A stretch of DNA of 52,887 bases from Hyphococcus sp. (lineage in GTDB: Bacteria; Pseudomonadota; Alphaproteobacteria; Caulobacterales; Parvularculaceae), in NCBI GenBank assembly GCA_021776415.1, contig JAJFFY010000070.1, forward strand, positions 1 to 52,887, in the 5' to 3' direction. Below are positions 17,150-29,483 of this stretch, one piece after another. A program made the translations under genes and the position numbers. Positions within the stretch are counted from its first letter, which is position 1; each line of letters begins with the position of its first letter. Below the pieces are notes generated by a model, which saw only the letters and a program-made list of their open reading frames with translations, was not told the origin of the DNA and searched no databases.

Positions 17150-17627
17150 AAATTCGGCGCCTTACGCTAACGAAAACGCAATTTGAAAATTCAGAGCCGC
17201 CTGAATTCCGGTTCTCACCGGAATGAGCGGAATTTGCAGCAGCTAAACACATCTCCCTATCACTCCTTTCAAGTCAGAATTTCACTCGAAAGGCATCATA
17301 AGGCCGCCCAAATCCGTGAGGATAACTTTTCACCAAATATAGGTTTGATGGCCAACTACCCTCTCTGGGTTGTAAAATCGAAGATTCGATTCGTGTGAGG
17401 GTTGTGCGGATTTGCGCCGTTTCTTTTGGACGCAAGAGCCCCCTCCGCCCACTCCATGGGCACCTCCCCCGTAAACGGGGGAGGAAAAAGTTCGAGCGTC
17501 AGTTAGGTCTTTTCTTCCCCCGTTTACGGGGGAAGTGTCAGCGAAGCTGACGAAGGGGGCTTTTCGTAAACATAAATATGCAAGCGCAGTTTCATGAAAC
17601 GCCGCCGCCGAGCGCCCTGGCTATGCT
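17150..17627. other. 478-bp intergenic region after fliO
   Basis: No convincing gene. It holds a perfect 8-bp hairpin just after fliO (17205-17212 with 17217-17224, 4-nt loop, no T-tract), a 7-bp dyad AATCGAA-GA-TTCGATT at 17376-17391, and the palindromic repeat listed separately. A 71-codon frame at 17183-17398 looks random in composition. Confidence 0.6.
17434..17564. repeat. palindromic intergenic repeat unit of about 130 bp
   Basis: The outer ends are inverted repeats (AAGAGCCCCCTCCG at 17434-17447; complement of AAAAGCCCCCTTCG at 17551-17564, 12 of 14 matching). Inside are two perfect hairpins that are near mirror copies: CTCCCCC-GTAAAC-GGGGGAG at about 17464-17483 and TTCCCCC-GTTTAC-GGGGGAA at about 17515-17534, plus GTCAGC-GAA-GCTGAC at 17537-17551. 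There is no open frame. Similar CCCCC/GGGGG palindromes are dispersed in many alphaproteobacterial genomes; I compare from memory only. Confidence 0.8.
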
Positions 17628-18566
17628 CTAGTAACGAGCCAACCGCTCGATCAAAAGATCAAAAAACCCGTCTCGCTGGACGCTATGGGCCCACATCGCA
17701 TTCGCAGGCAAATCGGTAACGCCCCAAAAATCTATAGCGGTATGTCCCATCGTCAATTCAGAGTCTGTTTCCACACGAATATTACATGGCTTCAATTCAA
17801 ACAATTCCGGCTGTAGCAAATAAGCGATGGTACACGGATCGTGCAACGGGGCGCCTTGGGTTCCATATTTTTGCGCATCGTAGCGTCCAAAAAATGACAG
17901 CATTCCCTGGGACGCCTTTGCGACAGGGTTGTCCAGTTTTGCAATACGCTCCAGCACATCGGGCGATGTAAAGACTTGATGGGTCACATCCAGGCCAAAT
18001 GCGGCAATGGGCCGACCGCACTCAAACACAATTTTGGCGGCATGCGGATCAACAAAGATATTGAATTCTGCGGAGGGTGTAATATTCCCTCCTTCTTTCA
18101 TGGCGCCGCCCATCAAGACAAGTTCGCGAATTTTTGGCAAAATGGCTGGCTCACGCAAAATAGCAGATGCAACATTTGTGAAAGGCCCGGTCACAACAAT
18201 CGTAATTTCATCGTCGGCCGCTGACAGCAACGTATCAACAATAAAATCGACAGCGCCTTTGTCTTCCAATTTTGTTCTCGGGCTGAAAATATCTATACCG
18301 TCAATGCCATCACGCCCGTGCACATGCTCCGCCGTCAGGCCGACATTTTTCAAAGGCTTGTCGCAACCGGAAAACATCGGAACTTTTTCGTTTCCGACAA
18401 TGTCGCTTAAAATACAAATGTTGCGTTGGGTTTTAGCCAAAGGTACATTCCCCGCAACGGCGCAAACGCCGAGAATGTTCAATTCTTCCGGCGCGGCAAA
18501 AGCCAAAAACAACATAAGCGCGTCGTCCTGGCCTGGGTCGCAATCAATAATTATTTTTCGTTGCAT
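17628..18566 (-). CDS. inosine/uridine-preferring nucleoside hydrolase
   Basis: Nucleoside N-ribohydrolase of 312 residues, expected to split ribonucleosides into base and ribose in a salvage route. The calcium-binding signature DCDPGQDDA is at residues 8-16 (D8, D10, D14, D15), and the second conserved aspartate region LHDPCTIAYLL is near 240-250. The middle NIFVDPHAAKIVFE matches the family substrate loop. Length is normal. It reads as a single gene, with the repeat-containing gap downstream and about 100 bp to lpd upstream. Its base composition looks less GC-rich than its neighbours, with more A/T at third positions, which may hint at transfer. Substrate preference cannot be read off. Confidence 0.93.
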   Translation of the reverse strand: MQRKIIIDCDPGQDDALMLFLAFAAPEELNILGVCAVAGNVPLAKTQRNICILSDIVGNEKVPMFSGCDKPLKNVGLTAEHVHGRDGIDGIDIFSPRTKLEDKGAVDFIVDTLLSAADDEITIVVTGPFTNVASAILREPAILPKIRELVLMGGAMKEGGNITPSAEFNIFVDPHAAKIVFECGRPIAAFGLDVTHQVFTSPDVLERIAKLDNPVAKASQGMLSFFGRYDAQKYGTQGAPLHDPCTIAYLLQPELFELKPCNIRVETDSELTMGHTAIDFWGVTDLPANAMWAHSVQRDGFFDLLIERLARY

Positions 18567-18667
18567 GTTCGCCTGCCCTAGTAGGATGTGGATTCATCGG
18601 GTCCAGCATCTGATCACATAGTGATGTAGCATGCACCGGCCCTTACGAAACAGAATTTTCAAAAAAC

Positions 18668-20056
18668 CTAAATATGCAACGCATGCCCAAGTGTTCGGAG
18701 CGCGGCTTCCTGAAACGCCTCGCCCTGCGTCGGATGCGCGTGGATTGTGCCGGCGATGTCTTCAAGCGCCGCGCCCATTTCCAACGCCAGCCCGAAAGCG
18801 GCGGCCAGTTCTGAAACCCCACCGCCGACCGCCTGAATGCCGAGCACCAGATGATTGTCCTTCCGCGCAACAATACGCACAAAACCGTCCTCAGACTCCA
18901 TAGTCATGGCGCGACCATTGGCGGCGAAGGGAAAGCTCTGTGTAATGATTTCATAGCCTGCATCCGTCGCCTCATCCGGCGACAGACCGGCTGAGACAAT
19001 TTCAGGATCGGTAAAGCACACCGCGGCAATCGCCACCTTGTCCCAAACCCGGTTCTCGCCGGCGATAATTTCCGCAACCATCTCGCCCTGCGCCATGGCG
19101 CGGTGCGCCAGCATCGGCTCGCCGGTGACATCGCCGATCGCATAGATCCCGCTCATCGATGTGCGGCATTGATCGTCGATCGCAATGAAGCGCTGATCCA
19201 TGTTGATGACGAGGTTTTCGCGACCCCAACCCTCGGTCAACGGCGCGCGCCCGACCGTCACCAAAATCTTGTCGGCCTTGATGATTTTCGCCTTGCCATC
19301 GGCGGTCTCAATCTCAAGACCGCCTTTACCCGCGCCTTTGGCTTTCGCGCCGAGCAGCACTTCGATACCGAGCGCTTTCATTTTCTTCGCCACCGGCTGG
19401 GTCAACGCCTTATCATAGAGCGGCAATATCCGGTCCAGCGCTTCGACCACCGTCACCTTCGAGCCCAGTTTCGCAAACGCAATCCCGAGCTCGAGACCGA
19501 TATAACCGGCCCCGACAATAGCGAGGGTTTTTGGGGGCGCATCGAGATCAAGCGCCTCTGTTGAGGAGATGATATTGCCGCCATAGGGAAGAAACGGCAG
19601 CTCGACCGGCGCCGAGCCGGTTGCGATGATGATGTTTTCTGCACGGATGGTTTGAACGCCGTCAGCGGTTTTCACCTCAACGGTCTTGCCGTCGATAAAC
19701 GACGCCCAGCCGGAGACCGTGCGCACCTTGTTTTTCTTCAGGAGCCCGCTAACGCCGCCGGTGAGGCGTTTGACGATCGCGTCTTTCCACGCGACCGATT
19801 TCTTTAAATCTATTTCCGGCTTGGAGACCTTAACGCCAATCGGCGAGCCAGCAGCAAAGTACTTCGTTTTCTCAAATTCATCAGCAACATGAATAATCGC
19901 CTTGGAAGGAATACAGCCGACATTGAGGCAAGTCCCGCCATGGGCGCGCGCCTCGACGATTACGGTGTCGAGCCCAAGCTGACCGGCGCGAATCGCCGCG
20001 ATGTACCCGCCGGGTCCGGCGCCAATGACAAGAACTTTGCAGTCGATGATAGGCAT
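18668..20056 (-). CDS. lpdA: dihydrolipoyl dehydrogenase (E3)
   Basis: FAD-dependent E3 of 462 residues, reoxidising the dihydrolipoyl groups of the E2 encoded upstream with NAD+. It has the N-terminal FAD dinucleotide site ([12 protein letters not shown]), the redox disulfide C43/C48 in [13 protein letters not shown], the NAD-binding site [13 protein letters not shown], the second FAD contact [16 protein letters not shown], and the C-terminal active-site [12 protein letters not shown]. As last gene of the branched-chain dehydrogenase operon it is best read as the dedicated LpdV-type E3. Start ATG is preceded by TAAGGA, 10 nt after the zinc-ribbon gene. Confidence 0.96.
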   Translation of the reverse strand: MPIIDCKVLVIGAGPGGYIAAIRAGQLGLDTVIVEARAHGGTCLNVGCIPSKAIIHVADEFEKTKYFAAGSPIGVKVSKPEIDLKKSVAWKDAIVKRLTGGVSGLLKKNKVRTVSGWASFIDGKTVEVKTADGVQTIRAENIIIATGSAPVELPFLPYGGNIISSTEALDLDAPPKTLAIVGAGYIGLELGIAFAKLGSKVTVVEALDRILPLYDKALTQPVAKKMKALGIEVLLGAKAKGAGKGGLEIETADGKAKIIKADKILVTVGRAPLTEGWGRENLVINMDQRFIAIDDQCRTSMSGIYAIGDVTGEPMLAHRAMAQGEMVAEIIAGENRVWDKVAIAAVCFTDPEIVSAGLSPDEATDAGYEIITQSFPFAANGRAMTMESEDGFVRIVARKDNHLVLGIQAVGGGVSELAAAFGLALEMGAALEDIAGTIHAHPTQGEAFQEAALRTLGHALHI

Positions 20057-20066
20057 CGTATTTTCC

Positions 20067-20279
20067 TTACTTCATCTTTTTACGCAGCTTACGCTGGTAG
20101 AGATCATGACCACACTTTTCGCAACGCAACGGCATGGGATGTTTTCGATCGGTCCATCGAGAACTACCGATTGAGTGGCCGCAATTCGTACAAAATGTAT
20201 TCTTTGGATACGCCGAACGCAGAAGATATACGAAGGTCCAAAATCCCACTAGGATAATAAGTGCGACAACTATCTCCAT
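20067..20279 (-). CDS. small membrane-anchored zinc-ribbon protein
   Basis: A 70-residue protein I cannot name. It has one N-terminal membrane helix (about 3-22), then two CxxC knuckles, CTNCGH (about 30-35) and CEKCGH (about 53-58), as in a zinc ribbon, then a very basic tail (RKLRKKMK). It lies between E2 and E3 with gaps of 10 nt each side, so it is co-transcribed with the dehydrogenase operon. The organised cysteines and snug fit argue that it is real. A function in the complex is not established. Confidence 0.72.
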   Translation of the reverse strand: MEIVVALIILVGFWTFVYLLRSAYPKNTFCTNCGHSIGSSRWTDRKHPMPLRCEKCGHDLYQRKLRKKMK

Positions 20280-20289
20280 AGTTTAATTC

Positions 20290-21597
20290 TTAGTCCTCAA
20301 TAAAAATCATCGCCGGATTTTCTAACAGCGTCTTGAGGCGCTGGACGAACACCGCTGCATCCCAGCCGTCGATGACGCGATGGTCGAAACTCGATGACAG
20401 GTTCATGCATTTACGCGGGCGAAACTCCTGCCCGTCCCACTTAGGCAGTATCTGCATCTTGTTGACGCCGATGATCGCGACTTCCGGATGGTTTATCACC
20501 GGCGTGGTGACGATGCCGCCCATGGCGCCAAGCGATGTGATGGTGATGGTCGAGCCCGACAACTCCTCTCGGCTCGCCTTGCCGGTGCGGGCGACTTCTG
20601 AAAGCCGTGCGACTTCCGCGGCGCAATCCCAAAGGTCGCGCGCTTCTACATGATGGGCCACCGGCACCATCAAACCACCCGGCGTTTGCGCGGCGACGCC
20701 GATATGAACGCCGCCATGCTGGTGAACAATCCCGGCTTCATCATCATAAATTGCGTTAATTTGCGGCTGCTCGCCGATCGCCTTGACCATTGCGCGCATC
20801 AAAAACGGCAACAGCGTCAGCTTCGCCTGGCTTTGCTTGCGCGCCTTGTTCAGCTGCGCGCGCAGATCTTCCAGCGCGGTCATGTCGATCTCTTCGACAT
20901 AGGTGATGTGTGCAATGCGCGATTTGGCGATCGCCATTTTCTCGGCAATCTTGCGGCGCAAGCCGACCATGGGAACGTCAGTAACGCCGGTCTTGCGAGT
21001 ATAAGCGCTGCTGCTGGTTTTGGCCTCGCCGCCACTTTCGAAATAGGCGTCGAGATCGGCGTTGGAAATCCTGCCCGCCGGGCCCGTACCATGGATACGG
21101 CGCAGATCGATCCCGGCATCGGCTGCACGCTTGCGCACTGCCGGCGAGGCCAGGGGTTTGTCACCCTCCGCACGCGGAGCACCGGAAGGTGAAGGCCTCG
21201 CACTGGCATCAGTGCTGACATGCGCCGCAGCGGCGCCGTTGGTCGCCGGTTTTTTCGGCGCTGGTTTTGGCGCCTCAGCTGCTTTCGGTTTTGCCTCTAC
21301 GGGCGCAGCGGCGGGCGTCGTTTCCATTGCCTCGCCCGGCTTGATGTTGCCCGGCCCGTCAACTTCAAGGCGAATAAGCGGCGATCCGACCGCCAAAATA
21401 TCGCCGACCTTGGCCGCCTGCCAGATCACCTTGCCTTCGACCGGCGAGGGAATTTCGACCGTCGCCTTGTCGGTCATCACCGCGGCTAGAACCTCATCTT
21501 CGCGGACATTGGCGCCAATCGCCGCCATCCACTCCACCAGCTCCGCCTCGGCGACGCCTTCGCCGACATCGGGCAGCTTGATAATGTGTTCGCCCAT
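20290..21597 (-). CDS. bkdB: branched-chain 2-oxoacid dehydrogenase E2 (lipoamide acyltransferase)
   Basis: E2 core of 435 residues. The N-terminal lipoyl domain has the lipoylated lysine K44 in MTDKATVEIPS. An Ala/Pro-rich linker leads to a peripheral subunit-binding domain (about 145-185, LASPAVRKRAADAGIDL) and the catalytic acyltransferase domain (about 205-435) with the active-site histidine in SSFDHRVIDGWDAAVF. The opening KLPDVGEGVAEAELVEW is typical of the branched-chain rather than the pyruvate or 2-oxoglutarate type. It transfers acyl groups from E1 to CoA during Val/Leu/Ile breakdown. The start shares one base with the E1beta stop (TAATG). Confidence 0.93.
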   Translation of the reverse strand: MGEHIIKLPDVGEGVAEAELVEWMAAIGANVREDEVLAAVMTDKATVEIPSPVEGKVIWQAAKVGDILAVGSPLIRLEVDGPGNIKPGEAMETTPAAAPVEAKPKAAEAPKPAPKKPATNGAAAAHVSTDASARPSPSGAPRAEGDKPLASPAVRKRAADAGIDLRRIHGTGPAGRISNADLDAYFESGGEAKTSSSAYTRKTGVTDVPMVGLRRKIAEKMAIAKSRIAHITYVEEIDMTALEDLRAQLNKARKQSQAKLTLLPFLMRAMVKAIGEQPQINAIYDDEAGIVHQHGGVHIGVAAQTPGGLMVPVAHHVEARDLWDCAAEVARLSEVARTGKASREELSGSTITITSLGAMGGIVTTPVINHPEVAIIGVNKMQILPKWDGQEFRPRKCMNLSSSFDHRVIDGWDAAVFVQRLKTLLENPAMIFIED

Positions 21598-22613
21598 TAT
21601 GCAGCCTCCATGACTTTCTTAAGCGCATCACCAACGCGTTTGGGTCCCGGGAAATATTCCCATTCATGCGCGTGGGGGTATGGCGTATCATAGCCGGTGA
21701 CGCGGATCACCGGCGCCTGGAGATGATAAAAACACGCCTCCATCACCACCGCCATTAACTCCGCGCCGAAACCGCAAGTCTTCGTCGCTTCATGAACAAT
21801 GACGCACCGCCCGGTTTTCGCGACCGAGGCCTCGATCGTTTCCAGGTCGAGCGGCAGGATCGTCCGTAGATCAATGATTTCCGCATCAATACCAGTTTCC
21901 TGGGTCGCCGCCTCGGCGACATAGACCATCGTGCCATAGGCGAGGATGGTGACCTCGGCGCCTTCGCGCCGGATCGCCGCCTTGCCGAGCGGCACGGTGT
22001 AATGCTCGTCCGAAACCTCACCCAGCTCATGCTTCGACCATGGCGTCACCGGACGTTCATGATGGCCGTCAAACGGGCCGTTATAAAGCCGCTTGGGTTC
22101 TAAAAACATCACCGGATCATCATCTTCTATCGCCGCAATCAACAGGCCCTTGGCGTCATAAGGGTTTGATGGAATGACGGTTTTAATGCCGGAAATATGT
22201 GCAAACAGCGCTTCGGGGCTTTGCGAATGGGTTTGACCGCCAAAAATCCCGCCGCCGGTCGGCATCCGCACCACCATCGGCACGGTGAAATCGTTATTGG
22301 AGCGATAGCGAATGCGCGACGCCTCCGAAGCGATCTGATCATAGCCCGGGTAGACATAGTCAGCGAACTGAATTTCGACGCAAGGACGCATACCATAGGT
22401 CGCCATCCCGACCGCGGCGCCGATGATGCCGCTTTCATTGATCGGGCTGTCGAAACAACGCTGGGGCCCAAACTTTTCCTGCAGGCCTTGGGTGCAACGA
22501 AATACGCCGCCAAAAAACCCGACATCCTCGCCAAACACGACGACATTGTCATCGCGCTCCATGGTGTTTTCCATGGCGCTGCGGATCGCTTGTATCATTG
22601 TCATGCGCGCCAT
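21597..22613 (-). CDS. bkdA2: branched-chain 2-oxoacid dehydrogenase E1 beta subunit
   Basis: Transketolase-like beta chain of 338 residues that completes the thiamine-diphosphate site with E1alpha. Landmarks are VFGEDVGFFGGVFRCT near residue 27, the conserved FADYVYPGYDQI near 83, RMPTGGGIFGGQTHSQSPE near 116, and the C-terminal EWEYFPGPKRV. GVFRCTQGL and the TYGMRPCVEIQFADY stretch resemble BkdA2 or mammalian BCKDHB more than PdhB. Spacing is 2 nt from E1alpha and a 1-nt overlap with E2, so the subunits are made in coupled stoichiometry. Confidence 0.94.
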   Translation of the reverse strand: MARMTMIQAIRSAMENTMERDDNVVVFGEDVGFFGGVFRCTQGLQEKFGPQRCFDSPINESGIIGAAVGMATYGMRPCVEIQFADYVYPGYDQIASEASRIRYRSNNDFTVPMVVRMPTGGGIFGGQTHSQSPEALFAHISGIKTVIPSNPYDAKGLLIAAIEDDDPVMFLEPKRLYNGPFDGHHERPVTPWSKHELGEVSDEHYTVPLGKAAIRREGAEVTILAYGTMVYVAEAATQETGIDAEIIDLRTILPLDLETIEASVAKTGRCVIVHEATKTCGFGAELMAVVMEACFYHLQAPVIRVTGYDTPYPHAHEWEYFPGPKRVGDALKKVMEAA

Positions 22614-22615
22614 GC

Positions 22616-23890
<1,275 letters not shown>

Positions 23891-24099
23891 TCACGCTTCC
23901 GGCGCCGCGAAACCCTTGTTTTTTCGAATTCTTCTTGGAGGGGCGTCGCGCTTTTGAGGAGGATGTAATCCACCGGCGCCTTGTGTGGCAATGGCCGAAA
24001 ATGAGACTCGGGAAAAAGAGCGCGGGTGGTTTTAAGGGCGGCGCGCAAGAGTGGATTATGCTAAAATAGTTTGTCGGATTAGCAGAAATATTAGCCTGC

Positions 24100-25332
24100 T
24101 TAATAGCCCAGCTTGGTCAGTTCGGCTTGTATCACTTTACGCCGGCGCTCCAACGCCTGAAATTCCGGATCGGTCTTTTCGTTCCAGGTTCCCATGATCG
24201 AATTGGTCAAATTATCCGTGAACATCTTCGAGATCCGACCCTCGAGATTAGAAAGCTCGGTCGAAAGGTCCATGGCGCGTTTGAGTTTCTTTGGCGGTTT
24301 TAACGCCTTTAGAAAACGCTTGGCGTCGTTGTTTTCCCGCTCCCGCTCATACCGATAAAGCCGGTTTTGCAGACGCGCATAAACCAGCCATTCCTGTGCC
24401 GACGGATCAGCCCCCGCCTCCAGCAAAGCAAGACCGGCGGCAAATTTTCCGTGGTCCGCGGCCGCGACCAGCGGCGTTTGCTCGCTGGACATGCCGAGCG
24501 CGCCGAGTGAGTTCATTGTTTGATTGGGGTCCGCGCCGATTTTAACCGCAGCCTTGATGATGTCCGGCCGGTCAATCTGCGCCGCCCAGCCGATGATGGT
24601 TCTATCATTTGAACGGTTGCTGCCCTGACCGAACGCATAGTTAGGATTGAAGTCATATTCCGATAATATGCCGAGAATTTTTGGAATATCGTCCTTCGTC
24701 CGCCCAAGGATGACCGGCAACATCATCCCTTGCCAGCTTGCGGTCTCAATATTCATACCGCCGTCAAGAAACAGCCGCATGGTTTGAAAATCGCGCGCCT
24801 CAATCGCCTGCATGAAATTATCACTGGTCCAGGAAATGCCGAGATTGGCGAGTTCCTTGCGCGGGTTTTCACTGACTTCGCGCTTTGATGCGGCTGTGCT
24901 AACGGCGATATCAGCAGTGTTGTCTGCAATCTCCGCCGTGTTATCGGCGATCTCGGTTATGCCTTTGTCGATGGATTGCAATTGCGGGATCAAAATCGCC
25001 ATCAACGGCTCATTACCGCCGCTGGCTTTATCCGTCAGCGCCTGGCCGACCGTCAGCAGGCCGGCGATCAACGCCGTCAAGGCGCTGGCCATAAACAAAT
25101 CGCAGGTCCATTTCGGATTTTGTCCTCCGCGCACGCCCCTGGAGACGAATATGCCCGCGCCAATCGCAACGGCGCCGGCGCCCAGCGCCAATATGACCGT
25201 GGAATCAGAAGCGGCTTCCCGAAGATTGATTGCAACCCCGAGAATGCCGGCGAGAAAGCCAAGCGTCGTTGTCTTATAAGGCTCAATGCGTTGGCGCAAA
25301 TAGCCGGAAAATGTTCTGGTTGCTGCACTCAT
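24100..25332 (-). CDS. unrecognised membrane protein with ankyrin-like repeats
   Basis: A 410-residue protein I cannot name. Two or three hydrophobic helices occupy about 20-110. A short repeat follows (TEIADNTAEIADNTADIA near 125-145) that looks like a heptad or coiled-coil stalk. Then comes a soluble region with ankyrin-like helical pairs (about 170-310: AIEARDFQTMRLFLDGGMNIE, DRPDIIKAAVKIGADPN, KFAAGLALLEAGADPS). A charged helical C-terminus ends in EFQALERRRKVIQAEL. ATG 25332 is chosen for its GGGGGAG ribosome site; 27 upstream codons are open but lack one. It stands alone between the bkd operon and ligA on the same strand. A scaffold or sensor at the membrane is possible but unproven. 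Confidence 0.8.
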   Translation of the reverse strand: MSAATRTFSGYLRQRIEPYKTTTLGFLAGILGVAINLREAASDSTVILALGAGAVAIGAGIFVSRGVRGGQNPKWTCDLFMASALTALIAGLLTVGQALTDKASGGNEPLMAILIPQLQSIDKGITEIADNTAEIADNTADIAVSTAASKREVSENPRKELANLGISWTSDNFMQAIEARDFQTMRLFLDGGMNIETASWQGMMLPVILGRTKDDIPKILGILSEYDFNPNYAFGQGSNRSNDRTIIGWAAQIDRPDIIKAAVKIGADPNQTMNSLGALGMSSEQTPLVAAADHGKFAAGLALLEAGADPSAQEWLVYARLQNRLYRYERERENNDAKRFLKALKPPKKLKRAMDLSTELSNLEGRISKMFTDNLTNSIMGTWNEKTDPEFQALERRRKVIQAELTKLGY

Positions 25333-25450
25333 TTTTTTGCTCCCCCGCAAAGAGTTATCATCAAATGCCAGATCCTTGTCGAAACCTTTTATCCCGGTTC
25401 CGGCAAGTTGCAAATTAGCGGTTTGGCAGGCGCGCGAAAATATCGGCGGC

Positions 25451-27649
<2,199 letters not shown>

Positions 27650-29386
27650 CTAGCCAGCCTTTACCAGCTTTTTACGCGCTGGTTTCCTGGCGGTTGATTT
27701 TCTCACAGGCGCGCCGAGCAATTGCCGGGCGGCAGCGCGTGCCTCATCAGTAACTTTGGCGCCCGACAGCATCCGCGCGATTTCCTCGACGCGATCATCG
27801 GCGCCCAGCATCGTCACGGACGTAGTTGTCCGGCTTTTGGTCTGGCTCTTCTCAATGCGCCAATGGCTTTGCGCCCGCGCAGCGACCTGCGGTGAATGAG
27901 TGACGACCAGCACCTGAGCGTCGCGGGCCAGCCGCGCCAATCGCTCGCCCACCGCATCGGCGACCGCGCCGCCAACGCCGGCGTCAACCTCATCAAAGAT
28001 GATGACGGTGCGGTTTTCCTTCGCCGCCAGCGCCGCCTTCATCGCCAGCACAAACCGCGACAGCTCGCCGCCCGAGGCGATGGTCTTTAACGGACCCGCC
28101 GGCGCGCCGAGATTGGTCGTCACCATAAATTCAGCCCGGTCATATCCATCCGATGTCGGATTATCTGGATCGCTTGTCACCTGCGTTTCAAAATGCGCCT
28201 TGCCGAGCTTTAATGGCGCCAGCTCTTTGGCCACAGCCACATCAAGCTTTGTTGCGGCCTTCATGCGGTCCTTTGACAGCGCGGCAGCGGCGACGGCAAA
28301 ACTCGTTTTCGCCGCTGCGGCCATGCGATCAAGGTCGGCAAACGCCGCCGTCCCGGCTTCGACATCATCTAGCGCCTTGGTAATTTTTTCTAAAAACGTT
28401 GATAACGCATCCGGCGCAACACCGTGCTTGCGGGCCTCGCCACGAAGCGCAAACAATCGTTCTTCGGTGCGGTCAACCTCATCGGGGTCGGCGCCAAATT
28501 CTGAAATCGCGCGGTCAAGCGCCGCGCGCCCTTCCGCCGCCTCGCTAAGCGCGGCGGCAAAACGCGAGGCCGCCTCCTTCAGCGATTGCGCCTCCGGCAA
28601 CAGCGCCGCGGCGCGCTCAACATGGCCGAGGCCGGTCGACAGGTTGTGCTCCACCCTGCCATCGTCGATGGCGGCCGCGGTTGCGCACAACTGTTCGGAA
28701 ACCTTCTCCGCGGCAATTAACACAGCGCGACGTTCGGCGAGCGCGGTTTCCTCGCCCGGCTGGGGACCCAGCTTTTGCAGGACTTCAAAAACATGCCGCA
28801 GATATTCTGCTTCGCGCGCGGCGGCGGCCTGTTCGCGGCGGCGCTCCTCAAGCGCGGATTGAGCGTCGCGCCATGTCCGCCATAGGGCCGTCACTTTCGC
28901 GGCTTTTGCTTGCAACCCGCCAAACTCATCGAGCATGCCGCGATGGGCTGATGCGGACAAAAACCCACGGCCATCATGCTGGCCATGAATTTCCAACAGC
29001 GCCTCGCCAACTTCGCGCAGCATGCTGATCGATACCGGCTGGTCATTGACAAAACCGCGGCTGCGGCCATCGGCGTTTTGCACCCGGCGCAGGATGATCT
29101 GGTCGTCTTCGCCGGCCTCGTCTTCGCTAGCAAGGCCGTTGTCATCGAGCAATCGCCAGACCGGATGATCGCTACCCACCTCGAAGGTCGCCGCGACGAC
29201 GCCCTGGCTCGCCCCCTGGCGCACGCCGCCGCGCGTGGCGCGCCCGCCAACCGCAAGCCCAAGCGCATCAAGCAGGATCGATTTGCCAGCGCCAGTCTCG
29301 CCGGTCAGCGCCGCAAGCCCGTGCGTCAGCGTCAATTGCGCCCGGTCGATGAGGATAAAATCGCTAATATTGAGAGCGGTCAGCAT
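27650..29386 (-). CDS. recN: DNA repair ATPase RecN
   Basis: SMC-like repair protein of 578 residues for double-strand break repair. Walker A GETGAGKS is at 29-36. Long Ala/Glu-rich coiled coils fill about 150-380. The C-terminal nucleotide half carries the ABC signature region SGGELSRFVLAMKAAL, Walker B TVIIFDEVDAGVGG, and the D-loop followed by VVTHSPQVAARA. The C-terminus is extended by a basic tail. Length and order are normal. The gene sits between bamD (98-bp gap) and ligA. Confidence 0.96.
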   Translation of the reverse strand: MLTALNISDFILIDRAQLTLTHGLAALTGETGAGKSILLDALGLAVGGRATRGGVRQGASQGVVAATFEVGSDHPVWRLLDDNGLASEDEAGEDDQIILRRVQNADGRSRGFVNDQPVSISMLREVGEALLEIHGQHDGRGFLSASAHRGMLDEFGGLQAKAAKVTALWRTWRDAQSALEERRREQAAAAREAEYLRHVFEVLQKLGPQPGEETALAERRAVLIAAEKVSEQLCATAAAIDDGRVEHNLSTGLGHVERAAALLPEAQSLKEAASRFAAALSEAAEGRAALDRAISEFGADPDEVDRTEERLFALRGEARKHGVAPDALSTFLEKITKALDDVEAGTAAFADLDRMAAAAKTSFAVAAAALSKDRMKAATKLDVAVAKELAPLKLGKAHFETQVTSDPDNPTSDGYDRAEFMVTTNLGAPAGPLKTIASGGELSRFVLAMKAALAAKENRTVIIFDEVDAGVGGAVADAVGERLARLARDAQVLVVTHSPQVAARAQSHWRIEKSQTKSRTTTSVTMLGADDRVEEIARMLSGAKVTDEARAAARQLLGAPVRKSTARKPARKKLVKAG

Positions 29387-29483
29387 TACCGGCCCGTATC
29401 GTTGCGCATAATGGCTCTCTTACCGCAGTTCGAGCCGCGCCGGAACCCGGTTCCGTTCGCACAAGGCCTGGTCGCACAAGGTC

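Noticed and set aside
17183..17398. 71-codon plus-strand frame after fliO
   Set aside because: No ribosome site, random composition, and it runs through small dyads.
17463..17535. Two similar hairpins as a CRISPR-like array
   Set aside because: Only two units, in mirror orientation, with no constant-length spacers and no cas genes.
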